Assembly (NCBI GenBank): GCA_016291085.1
Contig: JAEEVW010000002.1
Location: forward strand, 62,001-126,000
Length of the DNA: 64,000 bases
Direction: 5' to 3'
DNA from: Prevotella sp.
GTDB lineage: Bacteria; Bacteroidota; Bacteroidia; Bacteroidales; Bacteroidaceae
Shown here: one piece after another, positions 42,175 to 51,439 of the stretch
Position numbering within the stretch: the first letter of the stretch is position 1
Layout of the letters: every line of letters begins with the position of its first letter
Notes under the pieces: model-generated
What the model was told of the DNA's origin: nothing
Database searches by the model: none
Seen by the model: only the letters and a program-made list of their open reading frames with translations
Position numbers and translations under genes: made by a program

Positions 42175-45063
42175 TTACTTTTTCTTTGGCGACAGGCTGA
42201 AGCGGTACGAAAGCGAGAGCAGCACGTAGCGGCGCATGTTGTTGGTCCACTGTTCGGTACGGCCCTGGGCGTTAACCCAGTACTGCCATTGCGACACCTG
42301 GGCGAGAATGTCGTAGCCTTTCAGTTTGGCAATCCAGCGGCCTTTATTCCACGACTTGGTGAGTGTGGCGTCCCAATAGAGTCGGTTGTCGTTCATGTCG
42401 GCATCGGCATAGCCGCGACGCGAATGCATCTGCAGGTCGGTGTCGATGGTGAAGTCCCAAGGCAATTTATAGTTGGCATTAAATCCATACGAGAAGTCAA
42501 AGACGTCGGTGGGCAACTCAGTAACCTCGATGCTGCGATGAACATGTTGCCAGGCTACGTCGCCCTTCAGCGTAAAGCTCAGCTTTTCCTTTTGGAAACG
42601 CAGATTGGGAGCGTAGGACAGACGGGTAGTGCTGACGAGGTTCTTCACCGGCTGGTCTGTTTGTTGCTGTGCCGTAGCAACAGACTGGACAGAAGACATG
42701 TCGGTGCTTTGTCCGTAGCTGGCATTGAGGCTGTTGCTGATGTGCCAGAACTTCTTCTTCCCAAGGGCACGGCTGAATTCCATAGAGCTGTTTATGTTCC
42801 AGTTGCCATTGACATTCTCCGACCAGGTGGTGCGCACACCCGTCACAGGGTTGTAGGTGTATGCGGTGGTGATGGCATTGTACGACAGGTCGCTGTTCAG
42901 CGATACGGAGAAGTTCTGGTCGATGCTGTCCTTACGGGCCGAGTAGCGGGCGTTGAACCACCAGTAGGTCTGAGGCTTCAGGTCGGGATTACCCTTGCGG
43001 ACATACAGCGGATTGCTGGTTGTGGTGATGTCGACGAGTTGTCCGATATTGGGTGTTGTGAGGCTGTTTTGTGCATAGATCATGAACGTCTTCCGGTATT
43101 CGTCGAAGCTGATGTAGTACTGTCCATATACCCGCCAGTTGTTGTAGTTGCGGTTCATGGTAGTGTTGAGCACGTCGCTGTTGTAGCTCATGTGCTTTCG
43201 ACGGAAATCCCTGTCCAGCGACAGATGGAAATACTGATAACCCACGCCCTCCTTCGACTTGTTATACCCGATGGTGCCACCGACTGAGTACATGTTGATG
43301 CGTTCGCCCTGCTCTGATGAGTTTGGTGCGTCGAAGGCCAGTGCCAGCGAGTCAGCCGTTACGGGCAACGAGCCTATGGCGTGTGGTCCGTTTACTGCCC
43401 AGTTGGGCCCCAGCCAATCCAAACGGTAGTTGTTGTTGCTATTGTTGCTGTATTGGTGTTGTATGCTGACCCTCGGACTGATGTTAAAACTTTCCGTCAG
43501 TTGCAGCCGATAGTTGAACTGGCCGTTGAAGTTGTAGTTTGTCGATGGACCGTTGCCATATTGGTTACGTTGGTCGATGGTGCCCGTATTAAACAAGGTG
43601 TAGCGGTTCTGCGAGAAACTTTCGCTGTCCCACTGACGGCCCCAATAGCCACTCATTTGGAACTCCAGCTGGTCGCCCCAGGGTAGTTTCACGTCAATCA
43701 TGTTTGTCATGTTCATGCTCAGCCGGTTCGATTTGTTCTGATAGTGGCTCACCGTGTGGTTTACACTGTCCGTCAGCAACTGGTCGTTGGCAGTCAGCGA
43801 CCAACTGTTGCCGTCGTTTTTACCGTGATTATAATCCATATTAAACCAAGAGTACACGTAGATGGGTTTACGGATATAGAACGTGTTGCGTAAGCTCAGG
43901 TCGAAGGGGCGGCTGTTACTCATCGATTCGGATTTGCCGAAGGTGCTGGCACCCACCAGATAGTTCTCGTTCTCACTCTTATTCTCCGTATGCACATCCT
44001 GCCATTGCAGCTTGAATTCAGCGTCGTCGGTGATGCGTTCCTCAGGAGCATGCCAGGCCAGCATACCACCGATGCTCTTCACGTCGCGGTCGCCCGAGGC
44101 TTGTGTCCTGTCGCGTTCGTTACCCTCGCGGTCGTAGTCGATGTATTCGTTCAGGTTGTTGGCTCCACCGAATAGTACGGCACGGGTGCGGTCGGTGAAT
44201 CGCATGCCGAAGCCTTTCGTCCGGTAGCGCTTATCTGTACCATAACCGGCTTCCAACTGAACCGTGCCACCCACGGAGTATTCCTTCTTCAGTTGCACGT
44301 CCATCGTGTATTCCTTCTCTTCTTCGTCGCGTCCCAGAAACTCACTCTTGGGCGTGCGTTTGTTGAATACCTGCACGTTCTTGACGGTGTAGTAGGGCAG
44401 GTTTTCGAGCATCATCTTGTTCTTGCCCTTGAAGAAGTCGGCGCCGTTCAGCGTCAGGTTCTCCACCTTCTTGCCGTTGACGTAAATCTCGCCGTTCTCC
44501 TTCAGTTCCACGCCAGGCAGTTGCTTGATGAGTCCGTCGAGCATCGAGCCCTCGGGAATGTTGAAGGCGTCAGCATTGAAAACGATGGTGTCGCCTTTGT
44601 ACACCATCTTGACTTTTGTGGCCTTGATGACCACTTCGTCCAGTTCACCGCCGTCCTTGTCGACGACGCGCTGGGTGCGTTTCATGCGAATGGAAGGCAC
44701 CTCGAACTGACGGTTACGGGCTACGTATTTTATTTCGTAGTTTTTGTAGGTTGTCTCATAGCCAGGAGCCGTTGCCTTGATGATATACTTGGCAGGCTTG
44801 GCGGGTACCTGCATATACCATTCCGACGACTTAATACCTCCCCAGCCGTTATTGTCTACCTGTGCCGAGTCCACCAGCGTAGAGTCAGGGCGGAGCAGCA
44901 CCACCTTCGAGTCGGGGATGTGCGAACGGGTGAACGAGTCCGACAGGTAGCCGTACAGATAAATCTTCTTTTCTTTTTTTACCTTTGTTGAATCCTGTTG
45001 CTGTGTTTGTGCCCATCCTGTCATAACAATGAGGGCAAAAAGAAAGAAAAGCACGGACCGCAT
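42175..45063 (-). CDS. TonB-dependent-receptor-like outer-membrane beta-barrel protein
   Basis: 962 residues from the ATG at 45063, chosen for its signal peptide (VLFFLFALIVMTGWA); an ATG at 45117 would add 18 residues before it. Order: carboxypeptidase-regulatory-like beta domain (YGYLSDSFTRSHIPDSKVVLL onward, about 35-140), plug-like domain (GDTIVFNADAFNIPEGSMLDGLIKQLPG; about 155-260) and a large beta-barrel with aromatic-rich strands ending in SYRFSLSPKKK. It belongs to the outer-membrane barrel family that looks like TonB receptors but is not SusC, and no SusD follows. It lies downstream of an ECF sigma/anti-sigma pair, a typical arrangement for regulated outer-membrane proteins. Confidence 0.85.
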   Translation of the reverse strand: MRSVLFFLFALIVMTGWAQTQQQDSTKVKKEKKIYLYGYLSDSFTRSHIPDSKVVLLRPDSTLVDSAQVDNNGWGGIKSSEWYMQVPAKPAKYIIKATAPGYETTYKNYEIKYVARNRQFEVPSIRMKRTQRVVDKDGGELDEVVIKATKVKMVYKGDTIVFNADAFNIPEGSMLDGLIKQLPGVELKENGEIYVNGKKVENLTLNGADFFKGKNKMMLENLPYYTVKNVQVFNKRTPKSEFLGRDEEEKEYTMDVQLKKEYSVGGTVQLEAGYGTDKRYRTKGFGMRFTDRTRAVLFGGANNLNEYIDYDREGNERDRTQASGDRDVKSIGGMLAWHAPEERITDDAEFKLQWQDVHTENKSENENYLVGASTFGKSESMSNSRPFDLSLRNTFYIRKPIYVYSWFNMDYNHGKNDGNSWSLTANDQLLTDSVNHTVSHYQNKSNRLSMNMTNMIDVKLPWGDQLEFQMSGYWGRQWDSESFSQNRYTLFNTGTIDQRNQYGNGPSTNYNFNGQFNYRLQLTESFNISPRVSIQHQYSNNSNNNYRLDWLGPNWAVNGPHAIGSLPVTADSLALAFDAPNSSEQGERINMYSVGGTIGYNKSKEGVGYQYFHLSLDRDFRRKHMSYNSDVLNTTMNRNYNNWRVYGQYYISFDEYRKTFMIYAQNSLTTPNIGQLVDITTTSNPLYVRKGNPDLKPQTYWWFNARYSARKDSIDQNFSVSLNSDLSYNAITTAYTYNPVTGVRTTWSENVNGNWNINSSMEFSRALGKKKFWHISNSLNASYGQSTDMSSVQSVATAQQQTDQPVKNLVSTTRLSYAPNLRFQKEKLSFTLKGDVAWQHVHRSIEVTELPTDVFDFSYGFNANYKLPWDFTIDTDLQMHSRRGYADADMNDNRLYWDATLTKSWNKGRWIAKLKGYDILAQVSQWQYWVNAQGRTEQWTNNMRRYVLLSLSYRFSLSPKKK

Positions 45064-45216
45064 CACTACGTTCCGTACTTCCCTCACATGTGGTTGATTA
45101 GTTTCAAAATCTGTCATTTTAGAATAAGTTGTTAGAAATACCTTTTATCGTCATATACGACGTGTTATATATGATATCTTGCAATAAGACATTTAAAATA
45201 CCTTGAATCCTGAAAA

Positions 45217-46398
45217 CTATTTCACGACCTTGCGTGGATGATACTCAAAGAGTTTTTGGTTGGCGCGCAATTGCTCGATGCTGAGATTATGCTGTACGGA
45301 ACCTTTCCAATTAGCGCCCCATGCATTGAAGGGTTCTCCTGCCGGTTCAATATAGGTAAAAGTCTTTACATCTAATGGTATCGGGTCGTAGACCTCTACA
45401 TAGGCAACATAATCGCCTGCATTTCCCTCCATAAAGAAAATCTCGTTTTGTGGTACACCCAGGACTTCACGGCGCTTATACTGCCGCCCATTATCGTCAA
45501 GCAAGACACAAGACCTGTCAGTTCCCCAGTCGAATCCCCAATACTCGCGTGTCCAGTTCTGCTCATAGCCAACAGCCAGATAGGTAGCCTCTGGAGTAAT
45601 CCAAATTGCCTTGGTGCCGTCCTGCACTGGCTTGATAAGGTGGGCGTCTGTCAACACTTTCCAAGTGTTCCAGTTCTGTTTGTCGTAAGGTTTATCTTCG
45701 CTGAGGTGTTCCTGTAACAGGCGGGGCAGGTGGAACTCCGGTTTGGCGTCATAGGCAAATTGCAGACCAGCTCCACCCCATCCAAAATTGTGCGGCTGCC
45801 TAAGACTCACCTTATCACCTACCAAATACCAGTTGGGAATACCGAAGATGACGACATCCTTCGTGCTTTCCGGCAGTGGTGGGAAGAAGATTTTCAAATC
45901 GATTACATCGCCCTTCTTTGCCTTCACGCTGAAATGCTTGCGGAAAGTCTCGGGCTCGGTACGACGTATGCGGTACTGCACACCCGTCTCACAATCTACG
46001 AGGCATGTTTCCTCTGATGTCAGCCAGAGGTGGGTCACCTCATCAGCAGGCATACGAAAGTAGCAGTGCATTACCGTCTCTCCGCCTTCAGCTGTCAGTC
46101 GCCAACTCATCGGCACATAAGGCTGGGAGTCAATTTGCATGCCAGCCATCTCAGGGAACATTTGATCATAGTCTTTTACTACTATCACGTTTTTAGCTTC
46201 GCAGTTGTCCTTAATCCAGTCATTATTCGTAGAGTGCCAAACCGCGGAGGTCTTCTTGGTCTTTTTGTCCACACTGATTTCAGGGCGGGGAACGAAAACA
46301 CCAGTACTGGAGGCCAACACTTTAACATCTTGTTCTTGTGCCTGCATCGAGAGACAGGCAACAGCCATCAGGCTAAGGGTTACGATACGTTTCATCAT
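45217..46398 (-). CDS. Secreted protein of unknown function sharing a domain with the TlpA-like protein
   Basis: 393 residues with a signal peptide (IVTLSLMAVACLSMQAQ). Beta-rich with many aromatic residues and no recognised catalytic motif. The stretch KKGDVIDLKIFFPPLPESTKDVVIFG aligns by eye with the TlpA-like protein encoded at 39735-42101, so both may bind the same partner. Its start overlaps the anti-sigma stop (ATGA), giving translational coupling. The position after sigma and anti-sigma genes suggests that it is a target or an envelope component of that regulon. Confidence 0.75.
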   Translation of the reverse strand: MMKRIVTLSLMAVACLSMQAQEQDVKVLASSTGVFVPRPEISVDKKTKKTSAVWHSTNNDWIKDNCEAKNVIVVKDYDQMFPEMAGMQIDSQPYVPMSWRLTAEGGETVMHCYFRMPADEVTHLWLTSEETCLVDCETGVQYRIRRTEPETFRKHFSVKAKKGDVIDLKIFFPPLPESTKDVVIFGIPNWYLVGDKVSLRQPHNFGWGGAGLQFAYDAKPEFHLPRLLQEHLSEDKPYDKQNWNTWKVLTDAHLIKPVQDGTKAIWITPEATYLAVGYEQNWTREYWGFDWGTDRSCVLLDDNGRQYKRREVLGVPQNEIFFMEGNAGDYVAYVEVYDPIPLDVKTFTYIEPAGEPFNAWGANWKGSVQHNLSIEQLRANQKLFEYHPRKVVK

Positions 46399-47333
46399 AT
46401 CTGTTTTGTTTTGGGGTTAATACTATTTATATGCATGAGCTCATCGCGATATTCTTGATAGCAGGCTGACGACTCCTTGGTGCCCAAGGGGGCGTTGGTG
46501 CCGTAGAGCAGGATCTTGCCGTTCACGCGTTCGGCTATCCAGCGGTATTGCAATCCGCGGCGCAAGTCCTTCAGTTCGAAGAAGAACTGCTGGTGCGAGA
46601 AATTGAGGAAGTATCCTGGCGTTTCGTCGCTATAGCAGCAAGCCACTTGCAGCAGTCGGCTGAAGAGGTCGAGTTCTTTCGTATCAGGAAATACGTAGAC
46701 AGTGCTAACCATATTGCTGTCGGCATGGTTCGTGCACTTCAGCCCACCTTGTTTCACGTTGTGATAGGCTGCCAGCTTGGCTATGAAGTCATCCACACGG
46801 GCAGGATCCTGATAGGGCACGGTGTCCTTCGCCAGGTCGTAGGAGGCGTAGTGCAGGTTGGGGTCGTCTTGCTCGTCGTAGGGAACTGTAGAAATGGGAG
46901 CCGATTCTTGAATTACAAGGGGTTGTTTAGTGAGCGTTTGGGAGTTAGCAGAAACGCTATTCCGCTCTTTCTTTGATACCTTCACGGGCTCGTCATTAGT
47001 CTGATTCGTTCGGACTGTGAGTCTGTCCTGTTCGGACTGCGAGTCCGTCCCGTTCGGACTGTCAGTCCGTAAGGACGTATTCTGAGCGAGAGACGGTGCT
47101 TGTGGTTCGATGCCCTGCTTCGGCCATGCCAGCATTAAGGCGATAGCTACGCAGGCAGCTGCAGATATGGCAGTCCAAAGCCAGTGCATCTTTATGGTGC
47201 GAGCCTTGGGTTGCATGGCATCTTCGTCCTGGTCTGGCAGACTGCTCATGATGCGGTCCGTCAGTGCATCGGGGTCGTCAATCACGGGCTGCTGGCCTTT
47301 CAGTTGTTCCAATATGTCGTCTATCTTATTCAT
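46395..47333 (-). CDS. Membrane-anchored anti-sigma factor candidate
   Basis: 312 residues. The cytoplasmic N-terminus (about 1-48) is helical (KIDDILEQLKGQQPVIDDPDALTDRIM), followed by one membrane span (WLWTAISAAACVAIALMLAWP) and a periplasmic domain of about 240 residues. This is the layout of anti-ECF-sigma regulators, and the gene overlaps the end of the ECF sigma gene by 8 bp, which supports the role. No zinc-binding HxxxCxxC motif is seen. The juxtamembrane linker contains a 22-bp repeat array (three copies) in frame. The 3' end overlaps the next gene by 4 bp. Confidence 0.75.
   Translation of the reverse strand: MNKIDDILEQLKGQQPVIDDPDALTDRIMSSLPDQDEDAMQPKARTIKMHWLWTAISAAACVAIALMLAWPKQGIEPQAPSLAQNTSLRTDSPNGTDSQSEQDRLTVRTNQTNDEPVKVSKKERNSVSANSQTLTKQPLVIQESAPISTVPYDEQDDPNLHYASYDLAKDTVPYQDPARVDDFIAKLAAYHNVKQGGLKCTNHADSNMVSTVYVFPDTKELDLFSRLLQVACCYSDETPGYFLNFSHQQFFFELKDLRRGLQYRWIAERVNGKILLYGTNAPLGTKESSACYQEYRDELMHINSINPKTKQI
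47008..47073. repeat. 22-bp tandem array inside the anti-sigma gene
   Basis: Three 22-bp copies, each with a palindrome CGGACTG..AGTCCG (with G/T variants). The total of 66 bp equals 22 codons, so the frame is preserved only with a copy number divisible by three. It encodes a polar Asp/Thr/Ser/Gln-rich linker next to the membrane span. Confidence 0.9.
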
Positions 47334-47880
47334 ATCCTAATGCTGTAAGTCGTTTACGTATGGTTTGGCGGGCCACATACAGGTTGCTTTTCACCTGTCG
47401 GGCATCCATCCCCGTTATTTCTTGTGCTTCTTCCGACGAGAGGCCTTCCAGTTGACAGAGTGTGAAGGTCAGTCGTTGCTTGTCGCTCAGTCCCTCGGCC
47501 ATCGTCCTCACTATCGACACCCATTCCTGGTTCTCCAGCACGCGCTGGCTGTCGCTCTCTGTGGCGAAGCGTCGCACCACCATTTCGTCGTCAGGCATAG
47601 CGACGATGCGACTCATGCGCTTCAGCCTGTCGAGACACAGACGCGAGGCGATGGTGTAAATCCATGTAGTGAAAGGCTTTTCCGGATTGTATGTTCTGAT
47701 GCTCTGCCACACCCTGATCAGTGTTTCCTGCACCATGTCCTTGGCCTCTTCCTCGTCGCACAACATCTTCAGCGCCAGCGAGAATAGCATCCGCTGATGC
47801 GTCTGTACCACCCATCGGAAGGCATTTTTGTCGCCTTGTTGGCAGCGGGTGATGATGTCGCGCTCTGTCTGTGTCATCAA
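47326..47880 (-). CDS. ECF-type RNA polymerase sigma factor
   Basis: 184 residues. Sigma region 2 (LALKMLCDEEEAKDMVQETLIRVWQSI, then FTTWIYTIASRLCLDRLKR) and region 4 (LSDKQRLTFTLCQLEGLSSEEAQEI, then RQVKSNLYVARQTIRKRL) are clear. It directs polymerase to a small regulon, probably including the genes downstream, and would be held by the overlapping anti-sigma factor. No housekeeping promoter is evident upstream, consistent with autoregulation. A 22-bp tandem array lies 68 bp upstream of its start, a possible regulatory element. Confidence 0.92.
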   Translation of the reverse strand: MMTQTERDIITRCQQGDKNAFRWVVQTHQRMLFSLALKMLCDEEEAKDMVQETLIRVWQSIRTYNPEKPFTTWIYTIASRLCLDRLKRMSRIVAMPDDEMVVRRFATESDSQRVLENQEWVSIVRTMAEGLSDKQRLTFTLCQLEGLSSEEAQEITGMDARQVKSNLYVARQTIRKRLTALGYE

Positions 47881-47947
47881 GTGGTTGTTCTGTCTATTAT
47901 ACGACGAAATAGGGGCAAGGTCAAATGAAATAATGATTATTTTTTAT

Positions 47948-48035
47948 AAGTCCTGGATTTATGGCTGATAAATCTATGATTTACGACGTGCAAATCTAGG
48001 ACTTATGGTTGATAAATCTAGGATTTGTCATTGAC
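47948..48035. repeat. 22-bp tandem array between tex and the ECF sigma gene
   Basis: Four 22-bp units; three begin AAATCTAGGA or AAATCTATGA, and copies 2 and 4 contain the palindrome AAATC-TNN-GATTT. The second half varies (TGGTTGAT, CGACGTGC, TCATTGAC). The last copy covers the tex stop codon. Confidence 0.88.
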
Positions 48036-50211
48036 TAATCCCCCTCATGGAAAGTGAGATGCGTTGGCGGCGGAGGTCGACGGCAATGACTCGGACTCGG
48101 ACGTGCTGGTGAAGGTGAACGACCTTAGTAGGATCGGAGACGTATTTGTTGGCCAGCTGAGAGACGTGAACGAGTCCGTCCTGATGGACACCGATATCGA
48201 CGAAGGCTCCGAAATTGGTGATATTTGTCACAATCCCAGGTAGTTCCATGCCTTCGTGCAGGTCTTCAATAGTTTGTACGTTTGGGTCGAATTCGAAGGC
48301 TTCAATCTGTTCACGCGGGTCGCGGCCAGGCTTCTCCAACTCCTTCATAATATCCGTAAGGGTGGGGAGTCCGACGTCGGCGGTAACGTATTGCTTGATA
48401 TCAATATGTTCGCGCGTACCTTTATTATTAATCAGGTCGTTGACAGAACAGTTCTGGTCTTTAGCCATCTGCTCGACGATGTGGTAACTCTCAGGGTGAA
48501 CGGCAGAGTTGTCAAGCGGATTCTTGGCATCGGGAATGCGTAGGAAACCGGCACACTGCTGGAAGGCGGCTGGTCCCAAACGGGGTACCTTTTTGAGTTG
48601 GGCGCGGCTGGTAAAGGCACCGTTATCGCGTCGATAGTCGACAATGTTCTGGGCCAATACAGGCCCCAGTCCGCTGACGTAGGTGAGCAGATGTTGGGAG
48701 GCCGTGTTGAGGTTTACACCCACGAGGTTGACACAACTCTCAACAGTCTGGTCGAGGGAATGCTTTAGTTTCGTCTGATCGACGTCGTGCTGATACTGTC
48801 CGACACCAATGCTCTTGGGATCTATCTTGACGAGTTCGGCCAGCGGGTCCATCAGTCGACGTCCGATGCTGACGGCTCCGCGAACGGTGACATCCTCATC
48901 GGGGAACTCGTCGCGGGCCACCTTCGAGGCGCTGTAGACGGAGGCACCGTCTTCGCTGACGACGAAGACTGAGGGGGTGCCCGTGGAACTAGTCTGACTA
49001 GTATCACTAGTAGGACTAGAGAGACTAGACAAACAATCTGCGATGAAGTCCTTCGTTTCGCGGCTGGCGGTACCGTTGCCAATGGCGATAGCCTCGATGC
49101 GGTAATCCTTAATCATCTGCAGCACGTGCATCGTGGCCTGCATGCGGTGGTTGATAGGTGGATGGGGAAAAATGGCCTCGTGGTGGAGCAGGTTGCCCTG
49201 AGCATCGAGACACACCACTTTACAACCCGTACGGAAACCGGGATCGACACCCATAACGCGTTTTTGACCCAGCGGTGCCGAGAGCAATAGCTGGCGCAGG
49301 TTTTGGGCGAACACATTGATGGCTTCCTCGTCGGCTCGCTCCTTGCTGAGATTCATGAATTCTGTCTCGATGGAGGGCAGTAGCAGACGCTTGTAACCAT
49401 CTTCGACGGCTTCGGCAACCAGTCGCTGGCAGGCACCCTGTCCACGGACGTAGTTGCGTTGCAGACGGCTGACGGCCTCGTCGTCGTCAATGGTCAGACT
49501 GACACGGAGAATGCCGTCGCTCTCACCGCGGCGCATAGCCAGCAGACGGTGGGAAGAACATCGTTTCAAGGGCTCTTCCCAATCAAAGTAATCACTGTAT
49601 TTCTGGGCTTCGTCAGTATCTTTCTTGCTCTTGACTACCCTTGACTCGATGAAGGCCTCGCGACGGAAGGCTGCACGGATTAGGTTTCGGCTGCGTTCGT
49701 CCTCACTAACCTGTTCGGCAATGATGTCCTGGGCGCCTTTAAGGCAGTCCGAGACGGATAAACCATCGTGAACAAATCGCCTTGCGGCTTGTTTTGGGTC
49801 AGGATCGCGCTGGAGCAGAAGAAGCTGAGCCAGAGGCTCGAGGCCCTGTTCACGAGCCACCTGGGCACGAGTACGGCGTTTTGGTTTATAGGGTAGATAA
49901 ATATCTTCAAGGGTAGTCAGGTCCCAACAGTCGTCAATACGTTTGCGGAGTTCGGGAGTCATTTTTTCCTGGTCGGTAATCGTCTTGACGATGGTTTCTT
50001 TTCGCTTGGCTATTTCCTGGAGGCGCTCACTGCGGTCGCTGATGGCAGTTATCTGAAGTTCGTCGAGTCCGCCTGTGCGCTCTTTGCGGTAGCGCGAGAT
50101 GAAAGGTATGGTACATCCCTCGGCAAGGAGTTTGAGGGTGTTTTCTACGCCATGTTCCGGCAGGTGCAGCTCGGAGGAGATGAGCTGGGTGAATATCTTG
50201 ATGTGTTTCAT
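48028..50211 (-). CDS. tex: Tex family RNA-binding transcription accessory protein
   Basis: 727 residues. The usual Tex layout is visible: N-terminal helical domain (PFISRYRKERTGGLDELQI), YqgF/RNase H-like domain (KRVMGVDPGFRTGCKVVCLD), helix-hairpin-helix pair (LVGVNLNTASQHLLTYVSGLG, ALAQNIVDYR region) and a C-terminal S1 RNA-binding domain (GIVTNITNFGAFVDIGVHQDG). It acts in the cytoplasm on RNA or transcription complexes; its exact role is unsettled. The YqgF-like part carries a 9-bp repeat insert giving SSPTSDTSQTSSTG. It has its own consensus promoter. Confidence 0.95.
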   Translation of the reverse strand: MKHIKIFTQLISSELHLPEHGVENTLKLLAEGCTIPFISRYRKERTGGLDELQITAISDRSERLQEIAKRKETIVKTITDQEKMTPELRKRIDDCWDLTTLEDIYLPYKPKRRTRAQVAREQGLEPLAQLLLLQRDPDPKQAARRFVHDGLSVSDCLKGAQDIIAEQVSEDERSRNLIRAAFRREAFIESRVVKSKKDTDEAQKYSDYFDWEEPLKRCSSHRLLAMRRGESDGILRVSLTIDDDEAVSRLQRNYVRGQGACQRLVAEAVEDGYKRLLLPSIETEFMNLSKERADEEAINVFAQNLRQLLLSAPLGQKRVMGVDPGFRTGCKVVCLDAQGNLLHHEAIFPHPPINHRMQATMHVLQMIKDYRIEAIAIGNGTASRETKDFIADCLSSLSSPTSDTSQTSSTGTPSVFVVSEDGASVYSASKVARDEFPDEDVTVRGAVSIGRRLMDPLAELVKIDPKSIGVGQYQHDVDQTKLKHSLDQTVESCVNLVGVNLNTASQHLLTYVSGLGPVLAQNIVDYRRDNGAFTSRAQLKKVPRLGPAAFQQCAGFLRIPDAKNPLDNSAVHPESYHIVEQMAKDQNCSVNDLINNKGTREHIDIKQYVTADVGLPTLTDIMKELEKPGRDPREQIEAFEFDPNVQTIEDLHEGMELPGIVTNITNFGAFVDIGVHQDGLVHVSQLANKYVSDPTKVVHLHQHVRVRVIAVDLRRQRISLSMRGISQ
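48985..49029. repeat. 9-bp ACTAGT repeats inside tex
   Basis: Five 9-bp units of the form NNNACTAGT (two end ACTAGA). In frame they encode Thr-Ser doublets, in the same frame as the copies in the NRPS and the TPR gene. Confidence 0.9.
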
Positions 50212-50236
50212 TGTTCGTTTTTGGTTTATTTGCCTG

Positions 50237-50268
50237 CAAAATTAAACATTTTTTTCGGAACAAGCAAA
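50237..50268 (-). promoter_or_regulatory. Promoter of tex
   Basis: TTTG, 20 bp, TAATTTTG on the minus strand, 25 bp before the start codon. Confidence 0.75.
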
Positions 50269-50284
50269 TAAACACGATTTTTCC

Positions 50285-50316
50285 TTTGGTATTTCGCCCG
50301 GTTTACACTACCTTTG
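50285..50316 (+). promoter_or_regulatory. Promoter of fmt
   Basis: TTTG (50285-50288), 20 bp, TACCTTTG (50309-50316), 29 bp before the ATG. Divergent from the tex promoter. Confidence 0.78.
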
Positions 50317-50345
50317 TACTCTGAAAACAACAAGAATTGAAACAC

Positions 50346-51365
50346 ATGGAGAAAAGTGATCTGAGAATCGTGTTTATGGGTACACCGGAGTTTGCAGTAG
50401 AGACCCTTCGTGCGCTGGTGGATAACGGATATAACGTGGTGGCTGTGGTGACGCAGCCCGACAAGCCTGTAGGCCGACACGGCAGTGTGCTGCAACCCTC
50501 GCAGGTCAAGCAGTACGCGTTGGAGCATGGTTTGCCCGTACTCCAACCTGAAAAGATGAAAGACCCGGTGTTCGTCGAACAGTTGCGGTCGTACGAGGCT
50601 AACCTGCAAGTGGTGGTGGCGTTTAGGATGTTGCCCGAGGTGGTTTGGGACATGCCAGTGTATGGAACCTTCAATGTCCATGCTGCTTTGTTGCCTCAGT
50701 ATCGTGGTGCAGCTCCTATCAACTGGGCCGTCATCAATGGTGAGACGGAGACGGGCGTAACGACGTTTTTCTTAGACCACTACATAGATACTGGACGCAT
50801 TATCGCGAAAAAGACATTTCCTATTCCTGACGATGCCGACGTGGAATATGTCTATGACGGACTGATGCATCTGGGCGCAGAACTCTGTCTTGAAACTTTA
50901 GAAACCATCGTCGCAGCTAATGGCCATCCTGCAACAATAGCACAAGAGGATATATATGGCGGCAATAACGCGACAGAATCAAATCATAATTCTCAATTCT
51001 CAATTCTCAATTCTCAATTGAAGCCCGCTCCGAAGATTTTCAAGGAGACATGCCAGATAGACTGGACAAAAACCGCCAAGCAGGTATATGACTTTGTGCG
51101 TGGACTGAGTCCTGTGCCTGGTGCATGGACTACGCTGGTAGCTCCGGACGGCAAGGAAACGGTGCTGAAAATCTACAAAACCAGCAAGACGGGTCGCGTA
51201 GGGCAGGAGAGTGGCAAGCTATGTGTGGATGGCAAACGGTTGTTGGTGTCGGCACAGGACGAGCTGCTGGAACTGTTGGAGGTCCAGTTAGCAGGCAAGA
51301 AACGCATGTCGGTCCGCGACTTCCTAAACGGCATGAAGGCCATAGAAACATATCAAATGAAATAA
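50346..51365 (+). CDS. fmt: Methionyl-tRNA formyltransferase
   Basis: 339 residues from the ATG at 50346 (a TTG nine bases earlier is less likely). The N-terminal formyltransferase domain has VFMGTPEFAVETL, the catalytic region NVHAALLPQYRGAAPINW (the usual S of HASLLP reads A here) and the later GETETGVTTFFLDHYIDTG. The C-terminal OB-like domain follows after a repeat-encoded linker (NSQFSILNSQL). It formylates initiator Met-tRNA with 10-formyl-THF. rpe lies downstream, separated by 174 bp that contain a candidate small ORF. Confidence 0.95.
   Translation: MEKSDLRIVFMGTPEFAVETLRALVDNGYNVVAVVTQPDKPVGRHGSVLQPSQVKQYALEHGLPVLQPEKMKDPVFVEQLRSYEANLQVVVAFRMLPEVVWDMPVYGTFNVHAALLPQYRGAAPINWAVINGETETGVTTFFLDHYIDTGRIIAKKTFPIPDDADVEYVYDGLMHLGAELCLETLETIVAANGHPATIAQEDIYGGNNATESNHNSQFSILNSQLKPAPKIFKETCQIDWTKTAKQVYDFVRGLSPVPGAWTTLVAPDGKETVLKIYKTSKTGRVGQESGKLCVDGKRLLVSAQDELLELLEVQLAGKKRMSVRDFLNGMKAIETYQMK
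50988..51015. repeat. Heptanucleotide repeats inside fmt
   Basis: Four exact AATTCTC units plus a partial fifth, located between the catalytic and C-terminal domains. They encode an NSQFSIL-type linker in frame. Confidence 0.92.
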
Positions 51366-51439
51366 TTTTGTGGTTTTGAATAATAAACGTGAAAGTGCTG
51401 CGTTATAATAATGTATAATAACTTAAATTTGATTTGCCT

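Noticed and set aside
42175..45063. SusC of a polysaccharide utilisation locus
   Set aside because: The barrel lacks the SusC-type context: no SusD gene, no adjacent glycosidases, and sequence features of the other barrel family.
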